Source: Sphingopyxis panaciterrae (GTDB lineage Bacteria > Pseudomonadota > Alphaproteobacteria > Sphingomonadales > Sphingomonadaceae). From it: a DNA stretch of 64,000 nt. Shown piece after piece: positions 52,871 to 60,675 of this stretch. Location: positions 97,001 to 161,000 of the forward strand of contig NZ_JAASQN010000006.1 of assembly GCF_011762125.1 (NCBI RefSeq). The letters run 5' to 3'. Each line of letters begins with the position of its first letter. Position 1 is the first letter of the stretch. Below the pieces are notes generated by a model. It did no database searches, was not told the origin of the DNA, and saw nothing but the letters and a program-made list of their open reading frames with translations. The position numbers and the translations under genes were made by a program.

Positions 52871-54277
52871 CTACGCCACCGGCCCGATGCGCTCGTCGGG
52901 CTCCAGCCGGATCAGCGGCTGCGTCCGCCCGTTCAGCTTCGCGAACAGCCGCGGGACGAAGGCATGCTGCTGGGCCCAGTTCCAATAAGCCTGATAGGCG
53001 GGATCGCCGAGGAGATGCTTCTCCTCGGTCTTCGCGCGCCAGTAATAGACCCCGCTGACCAGGCCGAGCAGGATGACGTTGCGCACCCCCTCGATCCAGC
53101 CGCCGTCGGTGACGAGGAAGGGCATCGACCCGACCCACCAGCTCAGATTCTTCGAGATATAGGCGGGGTGGCGCGTCAAGCTGTACGGGCCGTGGGTGAT
53201 GACGCCGCGATGCGTCAGGTTCGAAAAGCGGATGCCGAACGCCATCGTCGCCCAGGCATAGATTGAGATGAGCCCGACGAGCACGATGCCCCAGATGATC
53301 ATCAGATTGTCATGGCCCTGCAGCCAATAGCCCCAGTCCGACCCGCCGATCTGATAATCGAGCGGCCCTCCGTTCATCAGGATGAACGGCGGATAGCAGA
53401 TCAGCGCCGCGACCCACGCCATGCCATAGGGATTGGCGGTACGGATGTGCGAATCGAGCGGGCGCAGCGTCAATATATAGCCGACGGTCGCGATATGGAC
53501 GTCGACCAGATAGAGGAGGTTGATCGTCCACAGCCCGATCGTGAACGGATTCGCGAGGATCTCGCTCATCGGCACCGCGACCAGCGACGAGAAATTGCCC
53601 GGCACGATCGAGAGCATGAAGGCGGTGAAGAAGCCCTTCACCGTCCACGCGCGCAAATGATGCCAGATCGCGCGGCTATCGACGGGCTGGCCGGGTGTGA
53701 TCAGCCAGCGCCCGAATTGATAGCAACCGTCGCGCGGTTCGACCATGCGGCGGTCGAGCCACAGCATGTAGAAAACCGACACCAAGAGCAGCCAGGGCGC
53801 GACCCGCTCAAGCAGGTCCATCGAGAAAGCGTAATTGCCCTCCCAATAATAGCGCATCGTCGCATAGGTGAGCGCGATCAGCGCCCAGGTCGCCCACAGG
53901 CCGGCAAGCTTGGTCAGGCTGATGTCGATCGTCTCGCGCCACGGCCGGCGCAGCGACCAGTCGATGCCGGTCGATGGATTGCGGTGGACCTTGTCGACGA
54001 ACACCGACCACAGCACCATCGGGACGCCGCAGGCCAGCACGCTCGCGATCGCCGAATTGGGGCCGTCCATCGGGCCGCGATTGCCCCAGTCGATGCCAAG
54101 GACGGCCGCGATCTCGGGCGCGTAGCGGGCCAGCAGCAGATAGGAAAAAAGACCAAGCAGACCGACGATTCCCACCCCGGCACTGACCGCCGAACGCGGC
54201 CGCACCGGACTGACGGGGGCCGATACGGAAACGGCGTCGCCACCGGCCGGCGGGACAAGGTAGGAAGTCTGGTTCAC
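52871..54277 (-). CDS. Isoprenylcysteine carboxyl methyltransferase-like integral membrane protein
   Basis: 468 residues, with about ten hydrophobic segments. The C-terminal catalytic-like part reads THGPYSLTRHPAYISKNLSWWVGSMPF then RAKTEEKHLLGDPAYQAYW: the RHPAY and E-E-x-x-L motifs are the SAM-binding features of the ICMT/NnrU/phospholipid methyltransferase superfamily. The long N-terminal half (about 250 residues) is unlike short bacterial ICMT proteins and is of unknown role. Start GTG 54277 (MNQTSYLVPP), AGAGGGAC upstream. It could methylate a lipid or small compound; bacteria lack the eukaryotic prenyl-protein substrate, so the classical activity is improbable. Confidence 0.8.
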   Translation of the reverse strand: MNQTSYLVPPAGGDAVSVSAPVSPVRPRSAVSAGVGIVGLLGLFSYLLLARYAPEIAAVLGIDWGNRGPMDGPNSAIASVLACGVPMVLWSVFVDKVHRNPSTGIDWSLRRPWRETIDISLTKLAGLWATWALIALTYATMRYYWEGNYAFSMDLLERVAPWLLLVSVFYMLWLDRRMVEPRDGCYQFGRWLITPGQPVDSRAIWHHLRAWTVKGFFTAFMLSIVPGNFSSLVAVPMSEILANPFTIGLWTINLLYLVDVHIATVGYILTLRPLDSHIRTANPYGMAWVAALICYPPFILMNGGPLDYQIGGSDWGYWLQGHDNLMIIWGIVLVGLISIYAWATMAFGIRFSNLTHRGVITHGPYSLTRHPAYISKNLSWWVGSMPFLVTDGGWIEGVRNVILLGLVSGVYYWRAKTEEKHLLGDPAYQAYWNWAQQHAFVPRLFAKLNGRTQPLIRLEPDERIGPVA

Positions 54278-54387
54278 GCCGTCCCTCTAGCGAAAAATGG
54301 TAAGCAAGCCGTCAATATTACCACGCGATTCGCAAGCAATTTCCTGCCAAAACGGCACTATTTGCGCCCTATGACACCGTTCACCGC

Positions 54388-54428
54388 GAGTCATGTTCGA
54401 CTCGGCGCGAGTCGCGGGTCAAAGATTC
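54388..54428. promoter_or_regulatory. Cluster of four GANTC (CcrM) sites before the M23/bactofilin genes
   Basis: GAGTC at 54388, GACTC at 54399, GAGTC at 54409 and GATTC at 54424: four sites in 41 bases, about 80-120 bases before the peptidase start. A TTGACT lies just downstream (near 54442). GANTC sites are methylated by CcrM in alphaproteobacteria and can time promoter activity in the cell cycle. Confidence 0.5.
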
Positions 54429-54508
54429 GCGCCGCCCCTTGTTGACTGTTACAGGCGCCAGCAAGTCGGGGCGGAGGGCTCCACAAAAACATAAGATGGG
54501 GTCGCTAC

Positions 54509-55711
54509 TTGTCTTCGTTATCGACGGGCCTGCGCCAATGGCGCCAGCGCGTATCCGCGCTGTTCCAGGACCATGAAATCTTCGTTCGCACGCACGGCCA
54601 TGTCCGTTTTCTGCGGGTCAGCGCCGTCTGGCAAAAGCGCGTCGCGCTGATCGCCGGGCTGGTGCTGCTCGTCTGGGCCGGCACGATGCTTGCGGTGCTC
54701 GTCAACCAGCTGCTCGGCGCCGACGAGCGCGCCGAAGTCGCGCAGAAGCAGGCCGCGGCGACGGCGGCCGAGGCGCGCATCGCCAAATATCGCGATCGCG
54801 TCGCCGAAACCGCCGCCGATCTCGAGGAACGGCAGAACCAGCTCGACGAATGGCAGAAAAGCTATTTCGGCGACGAGCCCGCCATTCCGGGTGAGGCCGC
54901 CGCGCCCGCCGCCGGCACCCAGCCCGCAGCGCTGAAGACCAGCGCCATCGACCCCAATCTGCCCCCCGAAGCGCAGGCGCTGGCGCGGATCGAAGCGCGG
55001 CAGGAAGCTTTTTCGGCGCGCCTGCTCGCCGCGGTCAGCGAACGCGCCGCCAAGGCCGAGAGCGCGGTCGCCAAGCTCGGCCTCGATCCCGTTTCGCTGG
55101 TCCGCAGCGCCGCTACCGGCCGCGGTGGTCCCTTCATCCCCTATCGCAGTCGGCTGGGCCGCGCCGGTGAGCTCGGCAAGGGCTTTGCCGCGCTCGAAGG
55201 TGCCTTGTTCCGCATGGAAGTGCTCGAACGCACCCTCGTCGCCATCCCCTCGGGCCAGCCCGCCAATGTCCTGATGCTCTCGTCGAGCTACGGCTATCGC
55301 AGCGATCCCTTCACCGGCGCCGGCGCGATGCACTCGGGGCTCGATTTCCCCGGCCCGATCGGCACCCCCATCCTCGCCGCCGCGCCCGGCAAGGTCGTGT
55401 ATGTCGGCCAGAAATCGGGCTACGGCAACGTCGTCGAGGTCGATCACGGCCAGGGCATCCTTACCCGCTACGCGCATCTGTCGGGCTTCACGACCAAGGT
55501 CGGCAGCGCGGTCGCCGCGGGGCAGCAGATCGCCAAAATGGGCTCGACCGGCCGTTCGACCGGCAGCCACCTGCATTTCGAAGTCCGTCTGAACGGCGCC
55601 GCGGTCAACCCGCGCCGCTTCCTGGAGGCCAAAGCCGATGTTCTCGAAGTCAAAGCCGATGCCCGACAGCGAGTCGGCGCCCTCGCAGCCGGCACCGCCG
55701 GTGCCCGCTAA
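54509..55711 (+). CDS. M23-family peptidoglycan endopeptidase
   Basis: 400 residues. A cytoplasmic N-terminus, one membrane segment (KRVALIAGLVLLVWAGTMLAV, about residues 44-64), a coiled-coil region (about 70-125), and a C-terminal LytM/M23 domain with MHSGLDFPGPIG (zinc His and Asp) and HLHFEVRLNG (catalytic/zinc His). This is the layout of the membrane-bound periplasmic endopeptidases that act with bactofilins on cell shape. The predicted start is TTG 54509, preceded by GGGG; no ATG is available before the basic stretch. The bactofilin gene begins inside its last 74 bases. Confidence 0.92.
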   Translation: MSSLSTGLRQWRQRVSALFQDHEIFVRTHGHVRFLRVSAVWQKRVALIAGLVLLVWAGTMLAVLVNQLLGADERAEVAQKQAAATAAEARIAKYRDRVAETAADLEERQNQLDEWQKSYFGDEPAIPGEAAAPAAGTQPAALKTSAIDPNLPPEAQALARIEARQEAFSARLLAAVSERAAKAESAVAKLGLDPVSLVRSAATGRGGPFIPYRSRLGRAGELGKGFAALEGALFRMEVLERTLVAIPSGQPANVLMLSSSYGYRSDPFTGAGAMHSGLDFPGPIGTPILAAAPGKVVYVGQKSGYGNVVEVDHGQGILTRYAHLSGFTTKVGSAVAAGQQIAKMGSTGRSTGSHLHFEVRLNGAAVNPRRFLEAKADVLEVKADARQRVGALAAGTAGAR

Positions 55712-56114
55712 GATGGCGACCGGCGCCCGTCACACGACCTTTTCGATCCTGGGATCAGATGTCGTCGTCACCGGCAATGTCGCCGCCAGCGTCGACCTGC
55801 ATGTCGACGGCAAGATCGACGGCGACCTCAAATGCGCCAACCTCGTCCAGGGCGAAGCGAGCGAGATCAAGGGCGCGGTGACCGCAGAGACCGCGAAGAT
55901 CGCGGGTCTGGTCGACGGGTCGATCGAGGCCAAGACGCTGATCGTCCATCCCACCGCGCGGATCACCGGCGATGTGATCTATGAAAATATCACGATCGAA
56001 AACGGCGGCAAGGTCGACGGCAAGCTGAGCCACCGCCGCCACGGCGCAGGCGCCGCCAAGGCGCCGCCGCCGCTTGAAGTCGTCGAAAACAGATCGGCAT
56101 CGGTCGGAAACTGA
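55638..56114 (+). CDS. Bactofilin (polymer-forming cytoskeletal protein)
   Basis: 158 residues. Proline-rich N-terminal tail (1-32), then the DUF583 core of right-handed parallel beta-helix repeats: TTFSILGSDVVVTGNVAASVDLHVDGKIDGDLKCANLVQG, AEGEASEIKG-type turns, and a charged tail with KVDGKLSHRRH. It polymerises without nucleotide on the inner face of the membrane and localises wall enzymes. The start ATG 55638 has GGAGG upstream and overlaps the M23 gene by 74 bases in another frame, an unusually long overlap implying tight translational coupling. The M23-bactofilin pair resembles known shape modules of alphaproteobacteria. Confidence 0.93.
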   Translation: MFSKSKPMPDSESAPSQPAPPVPAKMATGARHTTFSILGSDVVVTGNVAASVDLHVDGKIDGDLKCANLVQGEASEIKGAVTAETAKIAGLVDGSIEAKTLIVHPTARITGDVIYENITIENGGKVDGKLSHRRHGAGAAKAPPPLEVVENRSASVGN

Positions 56115-56160
56115 CCCCGATTACAGCCGACATCCGCTTAGGGGTGAGGAGCTGCCGTTC

Positions 56161-56300
56161 CCCCTCTCCTGTGGGAGAGGGATACGCAGGCTTGGCTGCA
56201 AAGCAGCCTAGCCGAAGTTGGGTGAGGGGTTCAGCCCTCGCCTGCGAAAACCAACCGCAGACACCCTCACCCAACCCTCTCCCAAGGGGAGAGGGCTTTT
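56161..56300. repeat. Extragenic repeat with terminator hairpin between bactofilin and DUF1905 gene
   Basis: CCCTCTCCTGTGGGAGAGGG at 56162-56181 and CCCTCTCCCAAGGGGAGAGG near 56275-56294 are both hairpins and pair with each other across the element; GGGTGAGGG/CCCTCACCC form an inner stem. The second hairpin is followed by CTTTT, usable as terminator for bactofilin. Nothing else is seen in the 229-base gap. Confidence 0.65.
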
Positions 56301-56343
56301 ATGACCGCAACCGGCCAATAACCGCCACCTCCCACCGGAAAGC

Positions 56344-56643
56344 TCAGCGCCGCCCAACGCGCAGCGAGACCATCACCCGCTCCCCGAGCCCCACCCCTTC
56401 CGCCTTCTGCACCGCAACCTTCACCGGCAGCAGATAGCCGCCGTCGCGCGGAAACAGCGACGTGGTGAACTCGGTCGACCCGATCCGCGCGACGACCGGG
56501 ACGACGCCCCAGCCATAGCTTTCGGACAGCGCCGCATAGCGGATATCGGCGACATGCTCGTCGGGGACCGCCGCAAACAGAAACGGCGCCGGCCCGCGCC
56601 ACTCGATGATCTCGGCTTCGAACACAATCTCATCCATCGCCAT
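56344..56643 (-). CDS. DUF1905 domain protein
   Basis: 99 residues: MAMDEIVFEAEIIEWRGPAPFLFAAVPDEHV, GWGVVPVVARIG, and TSLFPRDGGYLLPVKVAVQKAEGVGLGERVMV. This is the single-domain DUF1905 family, a small beta-barrel fold with no known activity; relatives fuse to YdeI/OmpD-associated domains. The start ATG 56643 overlaps the comM stop as TGATG, so its translation is coupled to comM. Length is standard. Function unknown. Confidence 0.88.
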   Translation of the reverse strand: MAMDEIVFEAEIIEWRGPAPFLFAAVPDEHVADIRYAALSESYGWGVVPVVARIGSTEFTTSLFPRDGGYLLPVKVAVQKAEGVGLGERVMVSLRVGRR

Positions 56644-58151
56644 CAGTTCCGCGGTGCCTGCCGCCGATAGCTCAAGGCCTCGGCAATATGGATGCGCCCG
56701 ATCGTTTCGGCGCCAGCCAGATCGGCGACCGTCCGCGCGACCCGCAGCATGCGCGTATAACCGCGCGCCGACAGCCGCATCGCCTCGGCCGCCTGTGCGA
56801 GCAGCCCCCGCCCCGCCTCGTCGGGGGTCGCGACCGCTTCGAGCAATTCGCCGTCGATTTCGGCGTTGGTCCGCGCCTTGTGCCCCGCATAGCGCGCGGT
56901 CTGCACGGCGCGCGCCGCGGCGACGCGCGCCGCGACTTCGGCGCTGCCCTCGGCCGGCGGCGGCAGGACCAGGTCGGCGGCGCTGACCGCCTGCACGTCG
57001 ACGTGCAGGTCGATGCGGTCGAGCAGCGGACCCGACAGCTTGGCCTGATAATCGGCGGCGCAGCGCGGCGCGCGGCTGCACGCGAGCGCGGGATCGCCGA
57101 GATGGCCGCAGCGGCACGGGTTCATCGCCGCGACGAGCTGGACGCGCGCCGGAAAGGTCACATGCGCGTTGGCGCGCGCGACGCTGACCTCGCCCGTCTC
57201 GAGCGGCTGGCGCAGCGAATCGAGCACGCCGCGCTGGAATTCGGGCAGTTCGTCGAGGAACAGCACGCCGAGATGCGCGAGGCTGACCTCGCCCGGCCGG
57301 ACACGCAAGCCCCCGCCGACGAGCGCGGGCATCGACGCCGAATGATGCGGGGCACGGAACGGCCGCGCCCGGACGAGGCGCCCGCCGTCGAGCCCGCCCG
57401 CGACCGACGCGATCATCGACACTTCGAGCGCCTCGCCGGGGGTGAGGTCGGGCAAGATGCCCGGCATGCACGCCGCCATCAGCGACTTGCCCGCCCCCGG
57501 CGGACCCGACATCAGCAGATTATGTCCGCCGGCCGCCGCGATTTCGAGCGCGCGTTTCGCCGTTTCCTGCCCCTTCACCTGCGCCAGGTCCGCCGCGCGC
57601 ACCGGCGTCTCAACCTCGCCCGCCACCGGTGGCGAAAGCAGGGCGCCGCCCTTGAAATGCCCCAGCAGCGAAAGAAGGTCGGGCGCGCCGAGTACCTCGA
57701 CATTGCCGGCCCACGCCGCCTCGGACCCCTGGGCGGCGGGGCAGATCAACCCCCGCTCGACGCTGCCCGCGTGGATCGCGGCAAGCAGCACGCCGGGCGA
57801 CGGCGCCACCCGGCCATCGAGGCCAAGCTCGCCGACGACCACATAAGAGGCGAGCGTTTCAGAATCGACGACCCCCATCGCGCCAAGCAGCGCGAGCGCA
57901 ATCGGCAGGTCATAGTGCGACCCCTCCTTGGGCAAGTCGGCGGGCGACAGGTTGACGGTGATGACCTTGGGCGGAAGCGACAGGCCGATCGCGGCGATCG
58001 CGGCGCGCACGCGCTCGCGGCTTTCGCCGACCGCCTTGTCGGGCAGGCCGACGACAACGAAGCGCGGCACGCCGGGCGTGATCTGGCACTGCACCTCCAC
58101 CCCCCGCGCGTCGATGCCGAGATAGGCGACGGTAGAAACGATTGCGACCAT
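56643..58151 (-). CDS. comM: YifB/ComM-type Mg-chelatase-like AAA ATPase
   Basis: 502 residues. N-terminal ChlI-like domain with RFVVVGLPDKAVGESRERVRAAI and VNLSPADLPKEGSHYDLPIAL; central AAA with Walker A SGPPGAGKSLMA (about residue 215) and Walker B GVLFLDELPEF, then the PCRCGHLGDPALAC zinc-like insertion, DRIDLHVDV, and the C-terminal SARGYTRMLRVARTVADLAG domain. ComM is the branch-migration helicase of natural transformation in some bacteria. Start ATG 58151 matches the family N-terminus MVAIVSTVAYLGI, with a G-rich stretch upstream. Coupled to the DUF1905 gene and divergent from the TetR gene. Confidence 0.95.
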   Translation of the reverse strand: MVAIVSTVAYLGIDARGVEVQCQITPGVPRFVVVGLPDKAVGESRERVRAAIAAIGLSLPPKVITVNLSPADLPKEGSHYDLPIALALLGAMGVVDSETLASYVVVGELGLDGRVAPSPGVLLAAIHAGSVERGLICPAAQGSEAAWAGNVEVLGAPDLLSLLGHFKGGALLSPPVAGEVETPVRAADLAQVKGQETAKRALEIAAAGGHNLLMSGPPGAGKSLMAACMPGILPDLTPGEALEVSMIASVAGGLDGGRLVRARPFRAPHHSASMPALVGGGLRVRPGEVSLAHLGVLFLDELPEFQRGVLDSLRQPLETGEVSVARANAHVTFPARVQLVAAMNPCRCGHLGDPALACSRAPRCAADYQAKLSGPLLDRIDLHVDVQAVSAADLVLPPPAEGSAEVAARVAAARAVQTARYAGHKARTNAEIDGELLEAVATPDEAGRGLLAQAAEAMRLSARGYTRMLRVARTVADLAGAETIGRIHIAEALSYRRQAPRN

Positions 58152-58277
58152 GATCCCCCCCGGAACGGCGATGATGTCCACCCTTTGTTCCCGTGCCTTC
58201 TTAACCCCGGCAGCGCGAAGGTCGAGTCTTTTCGGAAGTTGGCGAAGGTGCCGCGTAGCGTGGCATCATTTGCACAT

Positions 58278-58306
58278 TTGACAACATACCAACCAGTCGG
58301 TATGTA
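58278..58306 (+). promoter_or_regulatory. Promoter of the TetR operon, probably leaderless
   Basis: A perfect TTGACA (58278-58283), 17-base spacer, then TATGTA (58301-58306). The expected start point falls within a few bases of the ATG at 58314, and no ribosome site precedes that codon, so the tetR message is likely leaderless or nearly so. Confidence 0.6.
58284..58305. promoter_or_regulatory. TetR-type operator overlapping its promoter
   Basis: ACATACC (58284-58290), eight bases, GGTATGT (58299-58305): perfect 7-bp arms, and the inner part extends the symmetry loosely (AACCAGTC). It fills the spacer between the -35 and -10 boxes, so binding would block polymerase. This is the standard TetR-family operator form. 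Confidence 0.85.
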
Positions 58307-58313
58307 GATTCGC

Positions 58314-59021
58314 ATGACGACGAATCAGCCTCCATCTGTCCCTTCGGCGCCCCGGCGCACGCCGCGCGCCGCCGCCGCCCGCAATGTCCCCTCGGCGGGC
58401 GGCGGCACCCCGGGAGCAGGCCGCGCCCCGCGCGGCAGTGCACGCGACAAGCTGATCGCCGCCGCGCACGCCACGGTGCGCCGGAAAGGTTACGCCGCGA
58501 CGACCGTCGACGAAATCTGCGCGGTGGCGGGCGTCACCAAGGGCGCCTTCTTCCATCACTTCACATCGAAGGAAGCGCTGGCAATCGCGGCCGCCGAAGG
58601 CTGGACCGAACGCGCCCGCCCGATGTTCGAAATGCCGCCGCACACCAAGCTGGATGATCCGCTGGGCCGCCTGCTCGGCCATATCGATTTCCGCTTTTCG
58701 ATGCTCGACGGCCCTGTCGAGGATTTCACCTGCTTCGTCGGCACCATGGTGCAGGAAGCCTATGGCACGAGCCCGGCGATCCGCGCCGCGTGCGAGGCAA
58801 GCATCAACGCCTATTGCGAAGCGCTGGCCCCCGACATCGAGGCGGCAATCGCGCGCCACGGCGTTTCGCACGGGGTCAGCGCGATCAGCCTCGCGCGCCA
58901 TGTCCAGGCGGTGCTGCAAGGCGCGTTCATCATGGCGAAGACCACCGACGATGCCGCCATCGCGCGCGACAGCGTCACCCACCTGAAGCGTTACATCCTC
59001 ATGCTGTTCGGCAGAGGCTGA
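58314..59021 (+). CDS. TetR/AcrR-family transcriptional regulator
   Basis: 235 residues. A 42-residue Pro/Ala/Arg-rich, low-complexity N-terminal extension comes before the DNA-binding domain SARDKLIAAAHATVRRKGYAATTVDEICAVAGVTKGAFFHHFTSKEAL (about residues 43-90). The HTH core GVTKGAFFHHFTSKEAL is canonical. The C-terminal ligand domain is unassigned and has a cysteine in CFVG and another in RAACEAS, which could sense electrophiles (inference). Operator lies inside its own promoter, so autorepression and repression of the following genes are expected. First gene of the 58-64 kb operon. Confidence 0.94.
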   Translation: MTTNQPPSVPSAPRRTPRAAAARNVPSAGGGTPGAGRAPRGSARDKLIAAAHATVRRKGYAATTVDEICAVAGVTKGAFFHHFTSKEALAIAAAEGWTERARPMFEMPPHTKLDDPLGRLLGHIDFRFSMLDGPVEDFTCFVGTMVQEAYGTSPAIRAACEASINAYCEALAPDIEAAIARHGVSHGVSAISLARHVQAVLQGAFIMAKTTDDAAIARDSVTHLKRYILMLFGRG

Positions 59022-59057
59022 GCCCCCCGGAAAAGAAACGAGAGAAGAGTTCCCCCG

Positions 59058-59501
59058 ATGTCCACCACGCCCAAGATGATCTTCGTGAACCTGCCGGTCG
59101 CCGATCTGGCCAAATCGAAGGCCTTTTATGAAGCCTTGGGCTTCACCAACGAGCCGCGCTTCAGCGACGAGACCGGCGCCGCGATGGTGTGGTCCGACAC
59201 GATCTTCGTGATGATCCTGACCCACGGGAAATGGAAAGGCTTCACCGACCGGCCGATCGCACCCCGCGGTTCGAGCGAGGTGTCGCTGGCGCTCGCGATG
59301 GACAGCCGCGAGGCCGTCGACGCGATGATCGAAGCGGGCGCGGCGCATGGCGGCACCGCCGACGTCAATCCGGTGCAGGATCATGGCTTTATGTACGGCC
59401 GCGACCTGCTCGACCCCGACGGCCATGTCTGGGGCCCCTTCTGGATGGACCCCGCGGTCGCCAATGGCGAGCAGCCCGTCCCCGAAGTTGCCGCCGAGTA
59501 A
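59058..59501 (+). CDS. VOC-family (glyoxalase/dioxygenase-like) protein, first paralogue
   Basis: 147 residues of two beta-alpha-beta-beta-beta units (MIFVNLPVADLAKSKAFYEALGF start; FMYGRDLLDPDGHVWGPFWMDP end). The second half ends in the DPDGHxW segment that carries a metal-ligand-type residue in this superfamily; the N-terminal histidine of glyoxalase I is not present in the usual place. Activity is not predictable; members isomerise, cleave or sequester small electrophiles. 36 bases after tetR. The next gene is a clear tandem paralogue sharing KSKAFYEA and DSREAVD. Confidence 0.92.
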   Translation: MSTTPKMIFVNLPVADLAKSKAFYEALGFTNEPRFSDETGAAMVWSDTIFVMILTHGKWKGFTDRPIAPRGSSEVSLALAMDSREAVDAMIEAGAAHGGTADVNPVQDHGFMYGRDLLDPDGHVWGPFWMDPAVANGEQPVPEVAAE

Positions 59502-59578
59502 AAGACAGGCGCAGCGGACGACCGGCGATCGCCGGCGCCGCGAACCAACCCGAACAACCACCCCCAAGGAGAGAGTAG

Positions 59579-60016
59579 ATGCCCCAGATGATTTTCGTGA
59601 ACCTGCCCGTCACCGACCTCGACAAGTCGAAGGCCTTTTATGAAGCCGTCGGCGCGGCGAACAACCCCGCCTTCACCGACGACACCGCCGCGTGCATGGT
59701 GGTCGAGGAAGGGTCGATCCACGTCATGCTGCTGACGCATGAAAAATGGGCGACCTTCACCTCGAAGAATATCCCCGACGCGCACACGACCGCGCAGGTG
59801 CTGATCTGCGTCTCCGCCGACAGCCGCGAAGCGGTCGATGGCCAGGTCGACAAGGCGGTCAAGGCGGGCGGCAAGGCCGACCCGACCCCGACGCAGGACT
59901 TTGGCGGCTTCATGTACGGCCGCAGCTTCGAGGATCCCGACGGCCATATCTGGGAAGTGATGTGGATGGACCCGACCGCGATCCCCGCCGGCGAACCCGC
60001 CGAAGCCGAAGCATAA
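59579..60016 (+). CDS. VOC-family (glyoxalase/dioxygenase-like) protein, second paralogue
   Basis: 145 residues; starts MPQMIFVNLPVTDLDKSKAFYEAVGAA and ends GFMYGRSFEDPDGHIWEVMWMDP, clearly homologous to the preceding gene across the full length, so a local duplication. Divergence is greatest in the middle, in LTHEKWATFTSKNIPDAH versus LTHGKWKGFTDRPIAPRG, which forms the pocket wall in VOC proteins, so the two may differ in substrate. Two proteins could also form a heterodimer. Ribosome site AGGAGAGAG directly before the ATG. Confidence 0.92.
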   Translation: MPQMIFVNLPVTDLDKSKAFYEAVGAANNPAFTDDTAACMVVEEGSIHVMLLTHEKWATFTSKNIPDAHTTAQVLICVSADSREAVDGQVDKAVKAGGKADPTPTQDFGGFMYGRSFEDPDGHIWEVMWMDPTAIPAGEPAEAEA

Positions 60017-60040
60017 AGACGATAAGGGAGGAGGAAGAGA

Positions 60041-60457
60041 ATGACGGACCAACAAACCGGAAAGGGTCAGTTGATCGCGGGCCATGTTTTGAGCGGCCTC
60101 GTGATCCTCTTCCTCCTCTTCGATGCCGGGCTGAAGCTGGTGTCGCCCGAGACCGCGATCAAATACAGCCCGCCCGATCTCGGATGGCCGCTCGACGTCC
60201 CCACGATGACGATGCTGGGGCTCCTGCTGCTGATCCCGACCCTGCTCTATATCTGGCCGCGCACGGCGATCCTGGGTGCGATCCTGATCACCGGCTATCT
60301 CGGCGGCGCGATCGGCACCCATGTCCGCATCGGCAGCCCGCTGTTCAGCCACAGCCTGTTCGGCGTCTACCTTGGCCTGATGCTGTGGGGCGGCCTGTGG
60401 CTGCGCGATCCGCGCCTCCGCGCGCTGATCCCGCTGCGGGCAGGAGCGAGCGCATGA
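60041..60457 (+). CDS. DoxX-like integral membrane protein
   Basis: 138 residues with four hydrophobic helices (about residues 12-32, 55-70, 77-95, 102-120) and IKYSPPDLGWPLDV between the first two, as in DoxX-like family proteins (DUF4345/DoxX). The family is associated with thiol and quinone redox, and often encoded beside oxidative-stress genes. No catalytic residue is apparent. ATG 60041 follows GGAGGAAGAG; its stop overlaps the next gene by ATGA. Confidence 0.88.
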   Translation: MTDQQTGKGQLIAGHVLSGLVILFLLFDAGLKLVSPETAIKYSPPDLGWPLDVPTMTMLGLLLLIPTLLYIWPRTAILGAILITGYLGGAIGTHVRIGSPLFSHSLFGVYLGLMLWGGLWLRDPRLRALIPLRAGASA

Positions 60458-60672
60458 GCTTTCAGGCCTATATCGACAATGTCGAGGCGAAGACCGGCAA
60501 ATCGGCCGGCGAATTGAAGAGCATCGCGATCGGCAAGGGCCTCGCCAACGAGGACGGCCTTGCCCCTGGCGTCAAACCCGGCGCGATCATCGACTGGCTG
60601 AAGAGCGACTTCGACCTGGGCCACGGCCACGCGATGTCGATCGTCGCCTGGATCAAAGGGAAGAGGAACTAG
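60454..60672 (+). CDS. Small DUF4287 protein
   Basis: 72 residues: MSFQAYIDNVEAKTGKSAGE, followed by KPGAIIDWLKSDFDLGHGHAMSIVAWIKG. This is the DUF4287 pattern (FxxYxxNIxxKTGKxxxEW..., GxxxxWLKxxxxLGHGHAMAxxAxxK). The family is a small helical, cytoplasmic protein without known activity, often beside glyoxalase-like genes. Starts four bases within the DoxX gene (ATGA) and is three bases from the next gene, so it is tightly coupled in the operon. Confidence 0.92.
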   Translation: MSFQAYIDNVEAKTGKSAGELKSIAIGKGLANEDGLAPGVKPGAIIDWLKSDFDLGHGHAMSIVAWIKGKRN

Positions 60673-60675
60673 GTC

